Source of the DNA: Plotosus lineatus
Taxonomy: Eukaryota; Chordata; Actinopteri; Siluriformes; Plotosidae
Reading direction: 5' to 3'
DNA length: 64,000 nt
Assembly (NCBI GenBank): GCA_024760905.1
Contig: CM045750.1
Coordinates: 14,790,419-14,854,418, forward strand
Shown here: piece after piece, positions 32,698 through 43,695 of the stretch
Position numbering within the stretch: the first letter of the stretch is position 1
Layout of the letters: each line of letters starts with the position of its first letter
The notes under the pieces: model-generated
The model's input: only the letters and a program-made list of their open reading frames with translations
Databases searched by the model: none
Told to the model about the DNA's origin: nothing
Position numbers and translations under genes: made by a program

Positions 32698-33100
32698 CTT
32701 TAATCCAACACGGATGAAAATGTGACCCAGGCTATTCCGGGCCGCCCCCTCCGTGTCAACCATCTAAATTCCCCCGACATATTAATTTCATAGATACCTT
32801 CTTTGTTGACAAATCAGCAACTGCTCAAATACAGCAGATTTTTTCACGAGCCCTTGCGCCAAACAATGAAATCAAAACGTCCGATCATCAATTCTAATCA
32901 TGATCGTGACGTGGCAGTAGACAGGAACCAATCAGCGGCCGAGATCAAAGCTGTGACATTTGCAGCGCGTGAAAACTGAGAGCTGTTGTTCCGCCCTCTA
33001 TGACTTTGAAGGGGAGGAAACCTAGGAGGGGGATGGAAGCAATAGGGGGACCGGGGGGGGACGGGGGGGGACGGGGGGGGGGCACTGCCATAAAAGACGC
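31940..33100 (-). promoter_or_regulatory. Candidate hdx promoter / 5'UTR region
   Basis: This stretch is largely free of dispersed repeats and richer in G, C and CpG than its surroundings (for example 32035-32180). It carries a CCAAT box at 32928-32932 in accaatcagcgg, a CRE-like tgacgtgg at 32907, and four long G runs at 33045-33082. It lies 5.6 kb upstream of the hdx start exon, which needs an upstream leader exon. No transcription start can be fixed from sequence alone. Confidence 0.4.
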
Positions 33101-33357
33101 GCGCACACACACACATTCAACACACACACACACACACACACACACACATTGCACGACGAATCAGTTCAAACAGCCTGCACGGATATCTTTTAATAAAATG
33201 GTATTTTTACCAAATCATAATCACTGTAATTCCTATAAACAAATAAATGTACAGTGTGGATAATAAAGCAGGAGACTGAAGGAGGCGCTCCTGGGTCTGA
33301 ATCCAAATTCTCTGAATCTGAAGATAATTTTTCACAGCAGACTTCAACATATACCAG

Positions 33358-33705
33358 TTGGGCAGTGGTGGTCTAGTGGATAGGGTGCAGGATCGCTGAC
33401 CCTAAGGTTGGAGGTTCAAGTCCCCACAGGGTTGTCACTGCCCCCCCCTTCCCCCCAGTGCGACTAACTGGGTTATCAAAGGCGGGCCATGTCTCTCACT
33501 GTCTGTGGTGAGAGGTTCATGTAAAAGAACCATTGCTGACTTTCATAAAGAGAAGCTGCAAAGGGACATTTCTGTCCTTTGCTAAAAAAAAGGGTTGGGA
33601 CAGGAAGGGCATCTGACATAAAAAAAAAAAAACTATGGCAAATCAGATGATTCGCTGTGGCGACTCCCGAGAAAAGGGAAAAAGCTGAAAGGAGGAAAGG
33701 AAAGA
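33358..33705 (+). mobile_element. SINE-A2 copy
   Basis: gggcagtggtggtctagtgg to gctgaaaggaggaaagg, with poly-A insertions in the tail. Confidence 0.88.
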
Positions 33706-33753
33706 AACTTCAACATACACCAGTTCAAAAAAATTGATTCTCAGATCTATATA

Positions 33754-34227
33754 CAGGAATCCCTCACTTTTCCGCGGTTAATTGGGACGGAGATCCCCCG
33801 TGACCATCGAATTTCTCGAAATAGGATCACCCCACCCACTGTCGTGTGCGTACATGTATATGTGTATATAATATCAATAAATACATATTCAAGGCTATGA
33901 GTGCTTATAATAACAATTAAACATTCAAAAATAATGCATAAAATGTAAATAAAACATAAATACACACACATACAGACACGCAGGTGCGCACCTCACAACA
34001 ATGTAACTAGTTTTGGGTTGTTTTTTGTTGTGTTTGTTTGTTTGTTTGTTGTTGTATTTTTTTGCATAGTTAGCCTCGTTTTGTGGGGTTTTTTCCTTAA
34101 CTTTTTCCCCCTATTTTTCCTTAATTTTCTTCTTTTTTAATTCGATTATTATTTATTTATTTTTTAAAAAACACTGCGATGCACTGAAGCCGCATGAGTT
34201 GAAGCGCGAAGTAGTGAGGGATCCCTG
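33754..34227 (-). mobile_element. MITE-1 copy, first of an adjacent pair
   Basis: Starts caggaatccctcac, ends gtgagggatccctg, TA flanks. The next copy begins only 10 bases later in the same orientation. Confidence 0.85.
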
Positions 34228-34237
34228 TATATCTATA

Positions 34238-34749
34238 CAGGATCCCTCACTTTCCGTGGTCAATAGTGATGGAGATCACTCGCGACCACCGAATTCCGCG
34301 AAGTTAGGATCACCGACCCAACCCCCCCCCGACTGACGTATACGTACATGTATATGTATATAATATCAATAAATACATATTAAATGCTATAAATGTTTAT
34401 AATAACAATTAAACATCAAAAAATAATGCATAAGATGTAAATAAAATATAAATACAAACACATACAGACGCGCGCACGTGCAAGCACACAGATATGCGTG
34501 AACACATTCAGACGTGCACCTCACAACAATGTAACGAGTTTCGATGGGAGGTTTTGGGTTGTTTTTTGTTTTGTGTTTGTTTAGGGTTTTTTTTTTTTTT
34601 TTTTTTTTGCATAATTGGCCTTGTTTTTGCCACTGGCCTTGGTTTTTAATTCTATGAATATTTTCTAAAAAAAAAAAAACAAACAAAAAAACCGACCGCG
34701 ATGCACTGTAGCCGCATGAATTGAAGCATGAAGTATCGAGGGGTCCCTG
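34238..34749 (-). mobile_element. MITE-1 copy, second of an adjacent pair
   Basis: Starts caggatccctcac, ends gaggggtccctg, TA flanks; long poly-T and poly-A tracts inside. Confidence 0.85.
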
Positions 34750-34854
34750 TACATACACAGAACCCTCTGCTAAAACCCTGTGTTGGGAGTGACCAGAAAC
34801 AAAACAAATAAAATCACAGGCAATGTCTCACGCAGGGACTAAAAGTACAATATG

Positions 34855-34885
<31 letters not shown>

Positions 34886-34892
34886 AAATCAG

Positions 34893-35395
34893 CTGGCAGG
34901 GTAGCGTAGTGTGGCCACCTCATTATAAGAAGATCCTGGATTCGATTCCCAGCTCGAGCGTTTCTGTTTGGAGTTTGCATGTTCTCCCTGCGCTTGTGTA
35001 GGTTTCCTCTGGGTGCTCCGGTTTCTTCCCACAGTCCAAAGACATGCACAGTAGATTAACTGGCTGTTCCAGATTGGCCCCCAAGGTGTGAATGTGAATA
35101 TGAATGTTTGTGTGAGTGTCGCCCTGCGATCGCCTGATGAGCCAACCAGGGTGTACTCCGCCCTCTCCCAGAGTTGGCTGAACCGGGCACCAGCCTCCAT
35201 ACGACTTTAATTAGGATTAAGCTGTTCAGAAAATGAATGAAATTAAAGACAGTGAGAGAAGAATGACTTGGACTTACTGTAATAATCTGGTGAGCTGTTC
35301 GGTGTGTACCCCATCTTCACCCAGAGTCAACTGACTTCACGTGACTCTAATTCGGATTAAGCGGCTCAGAAAATGATTGAATGAATGAATGGCTT
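34893..35395 (+). mobile_element. SINE-M copy plus a duplicated tail fragment
   Basis: A well-preserved SINE-M (34893-35240: cctggattcgattcccagct, gggtgctccggtttcttccc), then 35281-35390 repeats the 3' tail alone. Confidence 0.85.
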
Positions 35396-35399
35396 GAAC

Positions 35400-35645
35400 C
35401 CATCTAAATGGTGTAGCTGTTAGCACCTTTGTTTCGCACCAAGAAGGTCCTGGGTTCAAGTGCAAAACTGTTCTCCTGTGCTTGCCTGGGTTTCCTCTCA
35501 CATTCCAACCAGATGCACAGAAGGCTAATTGGTTGTTCCAAATTGCCCCTCGGTGTGAGTGTAAATATGTATGTTTATGTGTGTGTTGCCCTTCAATGGA
35601 CTGGTGAGCTGTTCAGGGTACACCCCGACTTCATCCAAGTATTAC
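35400..35645 (+). mobile_element. SINE-M copy, 3'-truncated
   Basis: gtgtagctgttagcaccttt, aagaaggtcctgggttcaag, attggttgttccaaattgcc. Confidence 0.8.
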
Positions 35646-36010
35646 TGGACATAGTCTTCAGCATCGATGGTACCGTGAAAGGATTAAGGGTCATTCCAAT
35701 GTCGACACCCCCAGCCCACCCACCTCCAGCCCCCCTCCCTCCAACACCTCTTCAATTTGGTTAATTGTTATCCTAATAGTGCCTTATGATGTCAAATGAA
35801 GGAATCTGAAGTTTTAGCTTCCTAGCTCAATTGGTTTTAAAGTAATGGCCCTTCAAAGTTTGGGTGCCACACCCACTTTTGGGATCTTTTGTCAAACTTA
35901 ATTTGTAAGCCTTTTTGGGGTACCCATGTATTTTGTTTTAAGTTATATACAGGCCTGTAAATTGCTATAAATATGAATTCTGGCCCTGTCTATCAGATTC
36001 TGCACTTGTA
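35646..36010. other. Unassigned sequence
   Basis: Holds a short C/A-rich tract (35706-35755); no frame or repeat recognised. Confidence 0.45.
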
Positions 36011-36420
36011 ATTAACACAGCTAAGGTACCGAAGGAACTTTTGGATCAGTAATGCATCACTCTACCAGCGGGCCACCACTGAGACCTGGATCCTCCACTA
36101 AATTGAATGAAAATCAGATAAATATTTTTTTGCATGTCATGGCATGCTGATATAGTGGTTAGCAGGTCTGCTTCACAGCAAAGAAGGTTGGAGCTTGTAT
36201 GTTCTCCGTGTACCCCAAAGGTTCCCCCTACAGCCCAAAGACACAAATATTAAACTAATTAATTCATTCATGTTTTTTTTTTTTTTTTTTTGAACCACTT
36301 AATTCTAATTAGACTCACGGTGAGGTTGGCACCAATCTTAGCCAACTCTGAGCAAATCTGAACAGTTCCTGGCAGTAAACCTGGGCCATTAGGCTTTCAC
36401 GGCTACAACATTTCTCGTAT
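36011..36420. mobile_element. SINE-M fragments
   Basis: 36135-36245 plus-type head and box (atatagtggttagcaggtct) and 36265-36370 reverse tail (attctaattagactcacggt). Confidence 0.6.
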
Positions 36421-36659
36421 ATGGGTGTATGTTGGCCCTGTGATGATCTGGTGAGCTGTTCAGGTTTGCTTTTTAGATGCACATTCCTGAACAACAACAA
36501 CGAAAAAAACTTCAATTTGGCTCTCCAGCATATACAGTACTCTGTTATTAATACTAGTAATGTTTGGGAAGTCATTTTTATCACAACTTGCTCAGTTTCT
36601 AGATATGCTCCCGAGATATCTGATACAAGTCTGGCGTCTGCTTTAGCTTTAAATCCAGT

Positions 36660-36890
36660 AATGAGTTGCCTCATCTCTGTCTGTCACTGTCTATGGTGAG
36701 ATGCATGTAAAAGAACCATTGCTGATTTTCATCAAGGGATAGGCTGCATAGCTGTCAGCATGTTTCTGCCCTGTGATGGCCTGGCGAGCTGTGCAGGGTG
36801 TACTCTGCCCTCGCCCAGAGTCCGCTGGGATGGGCGCCAGCCTCCTCGCAACCCTAAATATGATTAAGCACTTCAGAAAATGAATAAATG
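36660..36890 (+). mobile_element. SINE-A1 fragment
   Basis: Body from gtctgtcactgtctatggtg and a full tail; its tail is the target of the chimeric insertion at 36891. Confidence 0.85.
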
Positions 36891-37223
36891 CAGCCGTGTG
36901 TGTGTGTGTGTGGGGGGGGGGGTTGAGCACAATCAAGTGTCTCTCCCTCACGCCGGTCCCAAGGCCGGATAAATGCAGAGGGTTGCGTCAGGAAGGGCAT
37001 CCGGCGTAAAACAAATGCCAAATAAACTATGCGAATCACAAGAAAGAATAACTACCGGGCAGAAGGCCTAGAGGAAGACCAAAGAGACGATTCATAGATG
37101 TGGTGAAGGAGGACATGAAGGTCGTTGGTGTAAGAGAAGAAGATGCAAAGGATAGGGTGAGATGGAGGCAGATGATTTGCTGTGGCGACCCCTGAAGGGA
37201 AAAGCCGAAAGGAAAAGAAGAAG
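36891..37223 (+). mobile_element. Chimeric insertion: SINE tail joined to RTE 3' end
   Basis: Flanked by a perfect 21-bp duplication (36870-36890 and 37224-37244) lying in the tail of a SINE-A1. The insert reads: TG/G tract, then an RTE-mobilised SINE tail (ggccggataaatgcagagg, gaagggcatccggcgtaaaa, to about 37032), then about 190 bp of RTE LINE 3' coding end (PGRRPRGRPKRR, RWRQMICCGDP) and the LINE 3' tail. Confidence 0.8.
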
Positions 37224-37244
37224 ACTTCAGAAAATGAATAAATG

Positions 37245-38030
37245 AATGAACTCACTCTTTGCAGAACTTGCTTAATCCTATTAGTGTCATGGGAGGTCAG
37301 AGCCTGTCTCAATCGACAGAGGACGAAGACGGGGTACACCCTGAATAACTCGCCAGACCATCGCAGGTCAACAGACACACAGCCATTTACACCTAGGAGC
37401 AATTTGGAACAGCCAATTCGCCTCATGTCTTTGGATCGTGGGAAGAAACTGGAGTATCCGGCACAGGGAAACCATGAACTTGGGACTCGAACCCAAGATC
37501 TTTTTGTGGGGTGAGATGGCCCTGCTTATCTCGGTAAGTACAACATAAGATTATTAACCGAAATATGGAGTGTGAAAAGGAGACGAGTTCAAGTCTAAGA
37601 TGAATGCTGATGATCTCTGATCCTTCAGACAGCACCGACCCAAGAACCATCATTCATCTGCTGACATGTCTTAATGGGATCTTGATTACTCTGACATACC
37701 TTTGTCAAGGACCTCAATATAGAGTTACCTGCTTAAACACTAAGTAAAATTTTCATTCATTTTCTGAACAGTTTTATCCTTTATTAGTGTGGCAAGAAGG
37801 CTGGAGCCCATCCCACCCATCTCTGTGTGAGGACGGGGCACACCCTGAAGAGCGCAGGACCAATACAGACATTCACACTCACATTCATACCAAGAGCTAA
37901 TCTGGAACAGCCAATGAGCCTACTGTGCATGTCTTTGGACTGAGGGAGGAAACCAGAGCACCCAAAGGAAACCCAGGCAAGCATGAGAAGAACATGCAAA
38001 CTCTGCACAGAACTCCACACAGGCCTGATG
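37245..38030 (-). mobile_element. Two SINE-M copies in reverse
   Basis: 37255-37515 (agaggacgaagacggggta, ggaacagccaattcgcctc) and 37755-38030 (cacaccctgaagagcgcagg, gcccaatgagcc-like box). 37520-37750 is unassigned. Confidence 0.75.
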
Positions 38031-38476
38031 AGGTCATATACTGTAATGTCTGACTGGGGTTTGAGGTATATAAAACTGAGCATGTGGAAAATTTTTTCTT
38101 TCAATTGGGGTGCGGTCACATCTTTTTTTTTTCCTGAATATTCAGTGAAACCTAACAGTTTCAGTTTCATAATGCATATTAAATCACAATTTTGTTCATA
38201 ACTACCTGTGGTCATCCATCAGCGGCACATAACAGCGAATCAGTATTATGTTTCCCGTGCCAGGGAAGTTCGCTAAAAATACCACAGCCTATAACATGTA
38301 TAAATTAAGACCAGGATACTGTTCATGCAGTACCAGAATAAGAACCAATGAAAAGTAATCATGCGCTTATTTTAGTATTCTCTGATAGAAACCATAACAG
38401 GAAAAATATATATCTATCTATCGATCTATCTATCTATCTATCTATCGATCTATCTATCTATCTATCTATATCTATA

Positions 38477-38538
<62 letters not shown>

Positions 38539-38641
38539 TTTCTGAGTAGATCCTTCCGTAGGAGAGTGCTCAATACTTTTTGGTAGAGCAAATAACAAAA
38601 ATAAAAGGACAGGACAAAGACTTTCTATTGAAACTCCATTT

Positions 38642-38696
38642 ATCACTACAGATCTGTTTCGAGGGGTGGTGAAACCATCCTCTCTCTTCAGGTGAT
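38642..38696 (-). ncRNA. Hammerhead ribozyme-like motif (copy 2, minus strand)
   Basis: Same 55-nt motif as in copy 1, with intact CUGANGA and GAAA boxes, matching ATCAC/GTGAT stem I and the palindromic helix III. Confidence 0.72.
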
Positions 38697-38733
38697 TATA
38701 CAGGTGATTATAGAAGAATCTTTATCTTCTATA

Positions 38734-38788
38734 ATCACCTGAAGAGAGAGGATGGTTTCACCACCCCTCGAAACAGATCTGTAGTGAT
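38734..38788 (+). ncRNA. Hammerhead ribozyme-like motif (copy 2, plus strand)
   Basis: Stem I 38734-38738 with 38784-38788, CTGAAGA 38739-38745, stem-loop II 38746-38769, GAAA 38770-38773, helix III 38774-38781, cleavage dinucleotide TA 38782-38783. No base differs from copy 1 in the motif. Confidence 0.75.
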
Positions 38789-38823
38789 AAATGGAGTTTC
38801 AATAGAAAGTCTTTGTCCTGTCC

Positions 38824-38860
<37 letters not shown>

Positions 38861-38969
38861 AAGCTTTAACTGTCACATCAACACATCAACCGAACACGAG
38901 TTTTTCAAATAAGCAAAGAAAAGTACTGTATATGCAATATACATTATAAATACAGTATGTCCTCACTCA

Positions 38970-39500
38970 TTTTACAAGATGGTTACTCCTGTAAAGCCAG
39001 AAAGGACGCTAGAGCCCATCTCAGCCAACTCTGGGTAAGGTTAGGGTACACCCTGAACAATTTGCCAGACCATTGCGGTGTCAACACATTCGCGACCACT
39101 CACATTCACACGTACTGGCAGTTTGGAGCAGTCTGTTGGTTTACTGTACATGTCTTTGGAGGAAACCAACACAAGTACAGGGACAGCATGCAAACTCCAC
39201 GAAGAAATGCCTGAGTTTTACGGCTCACACAGTCTCTGAGCTTGCACATGCATGCACAGATGAAGTTTGTTATGTTCAGCTCCACTAATGTGACATCTGT
39301 GCTGCATATTTCAACAGAGATGAAATCAGTCTTTGACGCTCTTGGAAAGAGAGGTTAACCACACAAACATGGAGAGAACATGCAAACTCCAAAAAAAAAA
39401 AAACCCAGAACAAAACAAAAAACAAAACAAAGGACTTGAACCCATTACCTTTTCGCTGTGAGGTGGTTGTGCGAACCACTGTCCTGGTACTGTACATATT
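38970..39500 (-). mobile_element. SINE-M copies, decayed
   Basis: 38970-39215 (catctcagccaactctgggt, ggcagtttggagcagtctg) and 39355-39480 (catggagagaacatgcaaac, cgctgtgaggtggttgtgcg). Confidence 0.65.
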
Positions 39501-39721
39501 AGAAAATTGTCCAGTTGTGAACTAATTCTTGTAATTTGGTAATTAAAACCTGTTTAGGGTGTACTCCACCTTCAACAAGAGTCCGCTCAGATAGGGAACT
39601 CCCCCATCCTAGAGGCTGATGTATGACTAAATGAATGAATAAATATTTGTCTCATCAGAACAGTCTGTACACAAAGAATCAAATTTCTACAACCGGATTT
39701 TGGATAATCTACTATTATATA

Positions 39722-40886
39722 CAGGGATCCCTCACTACTTCGCGCTTCAATGGCTTCAGTGCATCGCGGGTTTTAAAATAAATAAATAAATAAATAAATA
39801 TTAATCGAATTAAAAAATAAGGAAATTAAGGAAGACTAGGTGGAAAAGTTATGAAAAATGTCACAAAAACAAGGCCAATTCTGCAAAAAAACAAAACAAA
39901 AACAAACAAAAAAAAAACCCTAAACCAACACAAAACAAAAAACAACCCAAAATCTCCCATCAAAACTACTTACATCGTTGCATCTGTGTGTGTGCACATG
40001 CATCTGCACACGTGCGTACGGGTATGTATGTGTGCCATCTTCTTCTCATGCAATACCATCTGTATATGTGCGTACAGACGCTCCCAAGCTTACTATCGAG
40101 TTCGGTTCAGGACGGCAGTTCTTAGATGAATTTGTTCGGAAGTCGTTACTGGGCATTCTTTAGAGGGGAACGTATGTTGAAACCTTGTATAAGTAACCTA
40201 TACGAGTTTGTACTGTATACAACCTCTCTCTCTCTCTCTCGCCCTCCATAATCATCTGTGCATTATCAATATCATTATGTCCTGTGTTTAAACTCCTGGT
40301 TCCTCTCAAGCACAAAACAGTGGATCTGATCAGCTTTACAGAGAATTTCACTCTTAGCCAGTTCATTATAATACTGGAGTCAATTTGTTTCTTCTTTGAA
40401 AGTTTTGACACGAGTTCAGAAAAGTATCATTCTGCTTCTCTTCCAGGACGCCCCCCCTCTGCAGGAGTGGAGTATTAAGTGTACCTCAGGATAATGTTTC
40501 ATCATATTTCATACTTCATATTCATCATCTATCCCTCTGCAAACTTTATTCCATTTCTATTTATACTCGTTTTTCAATTTCATTTCACTTTCGACCTTGG
40601 ACAGACCTGATCACATCTCCGGATGTTTGCAAAACGAATGTTGGTAAGTTGGGGAGCGTCTGTATTGATATTTTATTGACACCTCATGTTATTTTTTTAA
40701 TGTTTAATTGTTATTATAAGCATTTATAGCATTGAATATGTATTTATTTATATTAAATACACATATACATGTACGTATACGTCAGTGGGGGGGGTGGGGG
40801 TTGGGTTGGGTGATCCTACTTCACGGATTTTGATGGTCGCCTGGGGATCTTGGTCCCAATTAATCGCTGAAAGTGAGGGATCCCTG
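39722..40886 (+). mobile_element. MITE-1 copy with a nested MITE-3
   Basis: Starts cagggatccctcac and ends gtgagggatccctg, split by MITE-3 at 40075-40662. Without the insert it is about 575 bp. The right flank reads aa instead of ta. Confidence 0.8.
40075..40662 (+). mobile_element. MITE-3 (cagacgctcccc ends), nested copy
   Basis: 588 bp with ends cagacgctccc / ggggagcgtctg and TA at 40073 and 40663. It is inserted in a MITE-1 copy. Confidence 0.85.
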
Positions 40887-40984
40887 AACATGTTCTCTGA
40901 AAGCTTCTTCACTCATTAGGGATATAAATATACAATTTCCATGATTTTTGCCCGTGTGGTTTTCCCCTACGTGGTTTTCGCCTA

Positions 40985-41310
40985 TATGGTTTTCAAACCT
41001 AACCCGAACACCTAACCCTAACCCCTAACAATAACCCTAACCGCTAACCCTAATCCTAACCCCTAACAATCACCCTAACCCCCAACTCTAATCCTAACCC
41101 CTAACAATAACCCTAACCCCTAACCCTAATCTTAACCCCTAACAATAACCCTAACCCCTAACCCTAATCTTAACCCCTAACAATAACCTAACCCCTAACC
41201 CTAATCTTAACCCCTAACAATAACGCTAACCCCTATCCCCAACCCTAATCTATCCCCAACCCTAATCTATCCCCAACCCCTAACAATAACCCTAACCCCA
41301 ATGAGCCAAA
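40985..41310. repeat. Interstitial telomere-like array (38-bp higher-order unit)
   Basis: Degenerate ccctaa hexamers arranged in a recurrent unit of about 38 bp (ccctaaccctaatcttaac... with an aataa spacer), some seven units. Flanked by oppositely oriented ggttttcgcc motif clusters (40959-40996 and 41440-41490). Confidence 0.85.
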
Positions 41311-41499
41311 TCAGGTGTGCTGCTGCTTGGTTGAAACAAAAACCTGCAGCCACATGGCCCTGTGTGGCATGAGTTTGGCACACTTGCCCTAACCCTAAAA
41401 AATATTTTAAAAAGTTGGGTTTAAAACATGTCCCTACAGTTTGGGCGAAAAACATCTGGGCCAAAACCATCTGGGTGAAAACCAGCAGCACCTAAATCT

Positions 41500-41735
41500 A
41501 CAACAGGGTTTGTGCAGAGCTGCTACGCGTCTGCTATTAATAACGTTATACAGATCGAACTAAATTGAACCGATTTATAAACAGAGTTTAAACCGAAACG
41601 TTGTCCTACGAAGAGAGTAGGACTTTTATTTTGAAATTTGCTTTGCTTTAGTCTGAGTGTGGTTATGTTCCTGTGATCGGTTTTGAGCGGCGCTGGAATT
41701 GGGCGCGGGAGGATCTTTGAGGCGGTGAGATATTT
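41500..41735 (+). promoter_or_regulatory. Possible rhog first (non-coding) exon and promoter
   Basis: Non-repetitive block with an unusually GC-rich core (gagcggcgctggaattggg, 41686-41704) followed by gaggcg|gtgaga at about 41725, a usable donor. It lies 13.3 kb upstream of the rhog acceptor with no other gene recognised between. This is inference from composition and spacing only; it could equally be the end of a different transcript. Confidence 0.3.
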
Positions 41736-42786
41736 AATTTAAACTTTTATCGGAGTAACAGAACTGTCAGAAGAAGGTTCTGTGTGGGTTAGTAAAGTAC
41801 TGCTTGTTAAATAAAGGAATTGTTTATATAGACAACGTTTGTGACACTGTGTGAAAGCGACTCTCCAAATGTCGGAAAACAACAAAACAAGCTCGGTGAT
41901 TAGCCTAAGCGCTACCTGGAGTTAGCTAATCCTGTTTGATCGAATTCATATGGAGGCTATTTCGAGTTAATTATATATGCGCAAGTTTGTTGAATATCTC
42001 TGTTATATGCACTGCAATGATAATTCTCGCTCAGAGTGTTTGAATATCTTGTTATAATATTGCTAACTGAACAGCTTTGAATAGCAAGGAAAGAGGAAAT
42101 AAATTAGCTTCTGTGCTAACCATGTGTTAGTTACCTTTGACCCAGACTAGGGAACCCTGTATAAATCTCAGTGGTTCTATTGGTGTGTTATAGACTCTCA
42201 GTATACTCTATAAAGCTGTTGTTATTGTTACTGTTGTTCTCTCTTCATTGTTAACTGTACATCCGGTTTGACTAGCAGGCTAGCCATGTAGCATCGCTAT
42301 GATTGCTATCCTTCTATCTTTCAGGATGCAGTATTATTTCGACCTAATGACATAAATGTCGACATAAATGTCTTTCCTCTGATGGATATCAAAGTGATTC
42401 GAGTTCATTGTATATTATTTTTAGAGATGTTCAGGTGATGTTTTCATCTTTACCGATCCGAAACCCCTGCATTAAAATTATCTGCATTGATGGTTTTTTA
42501 TTATTATTATTTTTTGGTAACAGCTGTGTACAATTTATTTATCCTGTAGATCTATAAACATGAATACATATAGGGAAGGAATATCCGAACAAATAATTTC
42601 CTTAGCAATTATATTAGTTTGTTACATCATGTACATGCACAGTGTTTCTGCTGGCCAGAAAGTAATGTATGAGTGAATTGGTAAGGAAAGGGGCGGGGCC
42701 AAAGGTATTAAATCCCTGCTTTTTTTTTTTTTTTTTTTTTTTGGGGGTCTGGGATCAGATTGTTCTTTATTATGATAAATAACTAC
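41736..42786. other. Unassigned, possibly rhog first intron
   Basis: About 1 kb without recognisable repeats apart from a T22 run at 42721-42742. Being repeat-poor in this region, it may be conserved. Confidence 0.4.
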
Positions 42787-43695
42787 AGTGTACTGTAGTG
42801 TGAAAAAGTTTTAGCCACTTGTAAATGAATGATGTAAAACAAAGATAATTTATATTTACATATAACCAGTGACACTAATTTAAAGATCTCTTCATAAAAA
42901 TTGTGTAAATCACAGCAAACAATAATAATTGAAATCAATTCAATATTAGGTGTAACAGAGATGAAAATGTTGAGGTTCTCTTTGGGAGTAACGAGGATGG
43001 ATAGGATCAGGAATGAGTACATCAGAGGGACAGCACATGTAAGACGTTTTGGAGACAAAGTCAGAGAGGCTAGATTGAGATGGTTTGGACATGTACAGAG
43101 GAGGGATAGTGAATATATTGGTAGTAGGATGCTGAGGTTGGAACTACCAGGCAGAAGGCCTAGAGGAAGACCAAAGAGACGATTCATGGATGTGGTGAAG
43201 CAGGACATGAAGGTAGCTGGTATAAGAGAAGAAGATGCAAAGGATAGGGTGAGATGGAGGCAGATGATTCGCTGTGGTGACCCCTGAAGGGAATAGCCGA
43301 AAGGAAAAGAAGAAGAAGATTAGGTGTGATTATTTTACTTAAAAGTAGAATAGCATCAGGTCCAGTTTGTGCAATTTTACAAGTACAGTGTCTACTGTGT
43401 GTCTTACAGAACCAGCCACAGTTCTCCTGGAAATGTTGATTGTTACACTTGATTCTTTATTTGCATGTAAATCGCAGGAGCCTTCATTATATTTTTATCT
43501 GAAAAGTGGTCTGTTATGCTGTTTTCTTTATTCGGATACTGTACTAACATTTTTTAATGTGGCATTTCATGTTGTTGAAAGTTTGTCTAAAGTGTTTTGG
43601 TATTAACTTGCTAATATATAAATTATAAAATAAAAAAAAGCAAAGTTTATACGAAAAAAAGTGCTTAAAACTTTTGCACGTAGTGGATACCAGGG
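42787..43695. mobile_element. Decayed Tc1-like element hosting an RTE fragment
   Basis: Approximate inverted ends gtgtgaaaaagttttagcc (left) and ttaaaacttttgcacgtag (right) resemble Tc1-type termini. No transposase frame remains. The RTE fragment at 42954-43318 is nested inside. Confidence 0.5.
42954..43318 (+). mobile_element. RTE LINE 3' fragment
   Basis: 365-bp 3' end of the same RTE family, open over LRFSLGVTRMDRIRNEYIRG through RWRQMIRCGDP and ending in the gaaagg-aaaagaagaag tail. Target duplication attaggtgt at 42945-42953 and 43319-43327. It sits inside a decayed Tc1-like element. Confidence 0.9.

Larger units (their letters stand above)
38536..38835. mobile_element. Foldback element with hammerhead motifs, copy 2
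   Basis: Near-identical to the copy at 29405: the same left extension (38536-38593), left arm 38594-38700, right arm 38730 to about 38831. The centre has an extra 30 bases (38701-38730) that duplicate caggtgattata and form an inner hairpin with 38726-38741. It is flanked on both sides by TA/TATC arrays (38409-38535 and 38832-38860). Confidence 0.75.

Noticed and set aside
40985..41310. True chromosome-end telomere
   Set aside because: Degenerate, only about 300 bp, with normal sequence on both sides.
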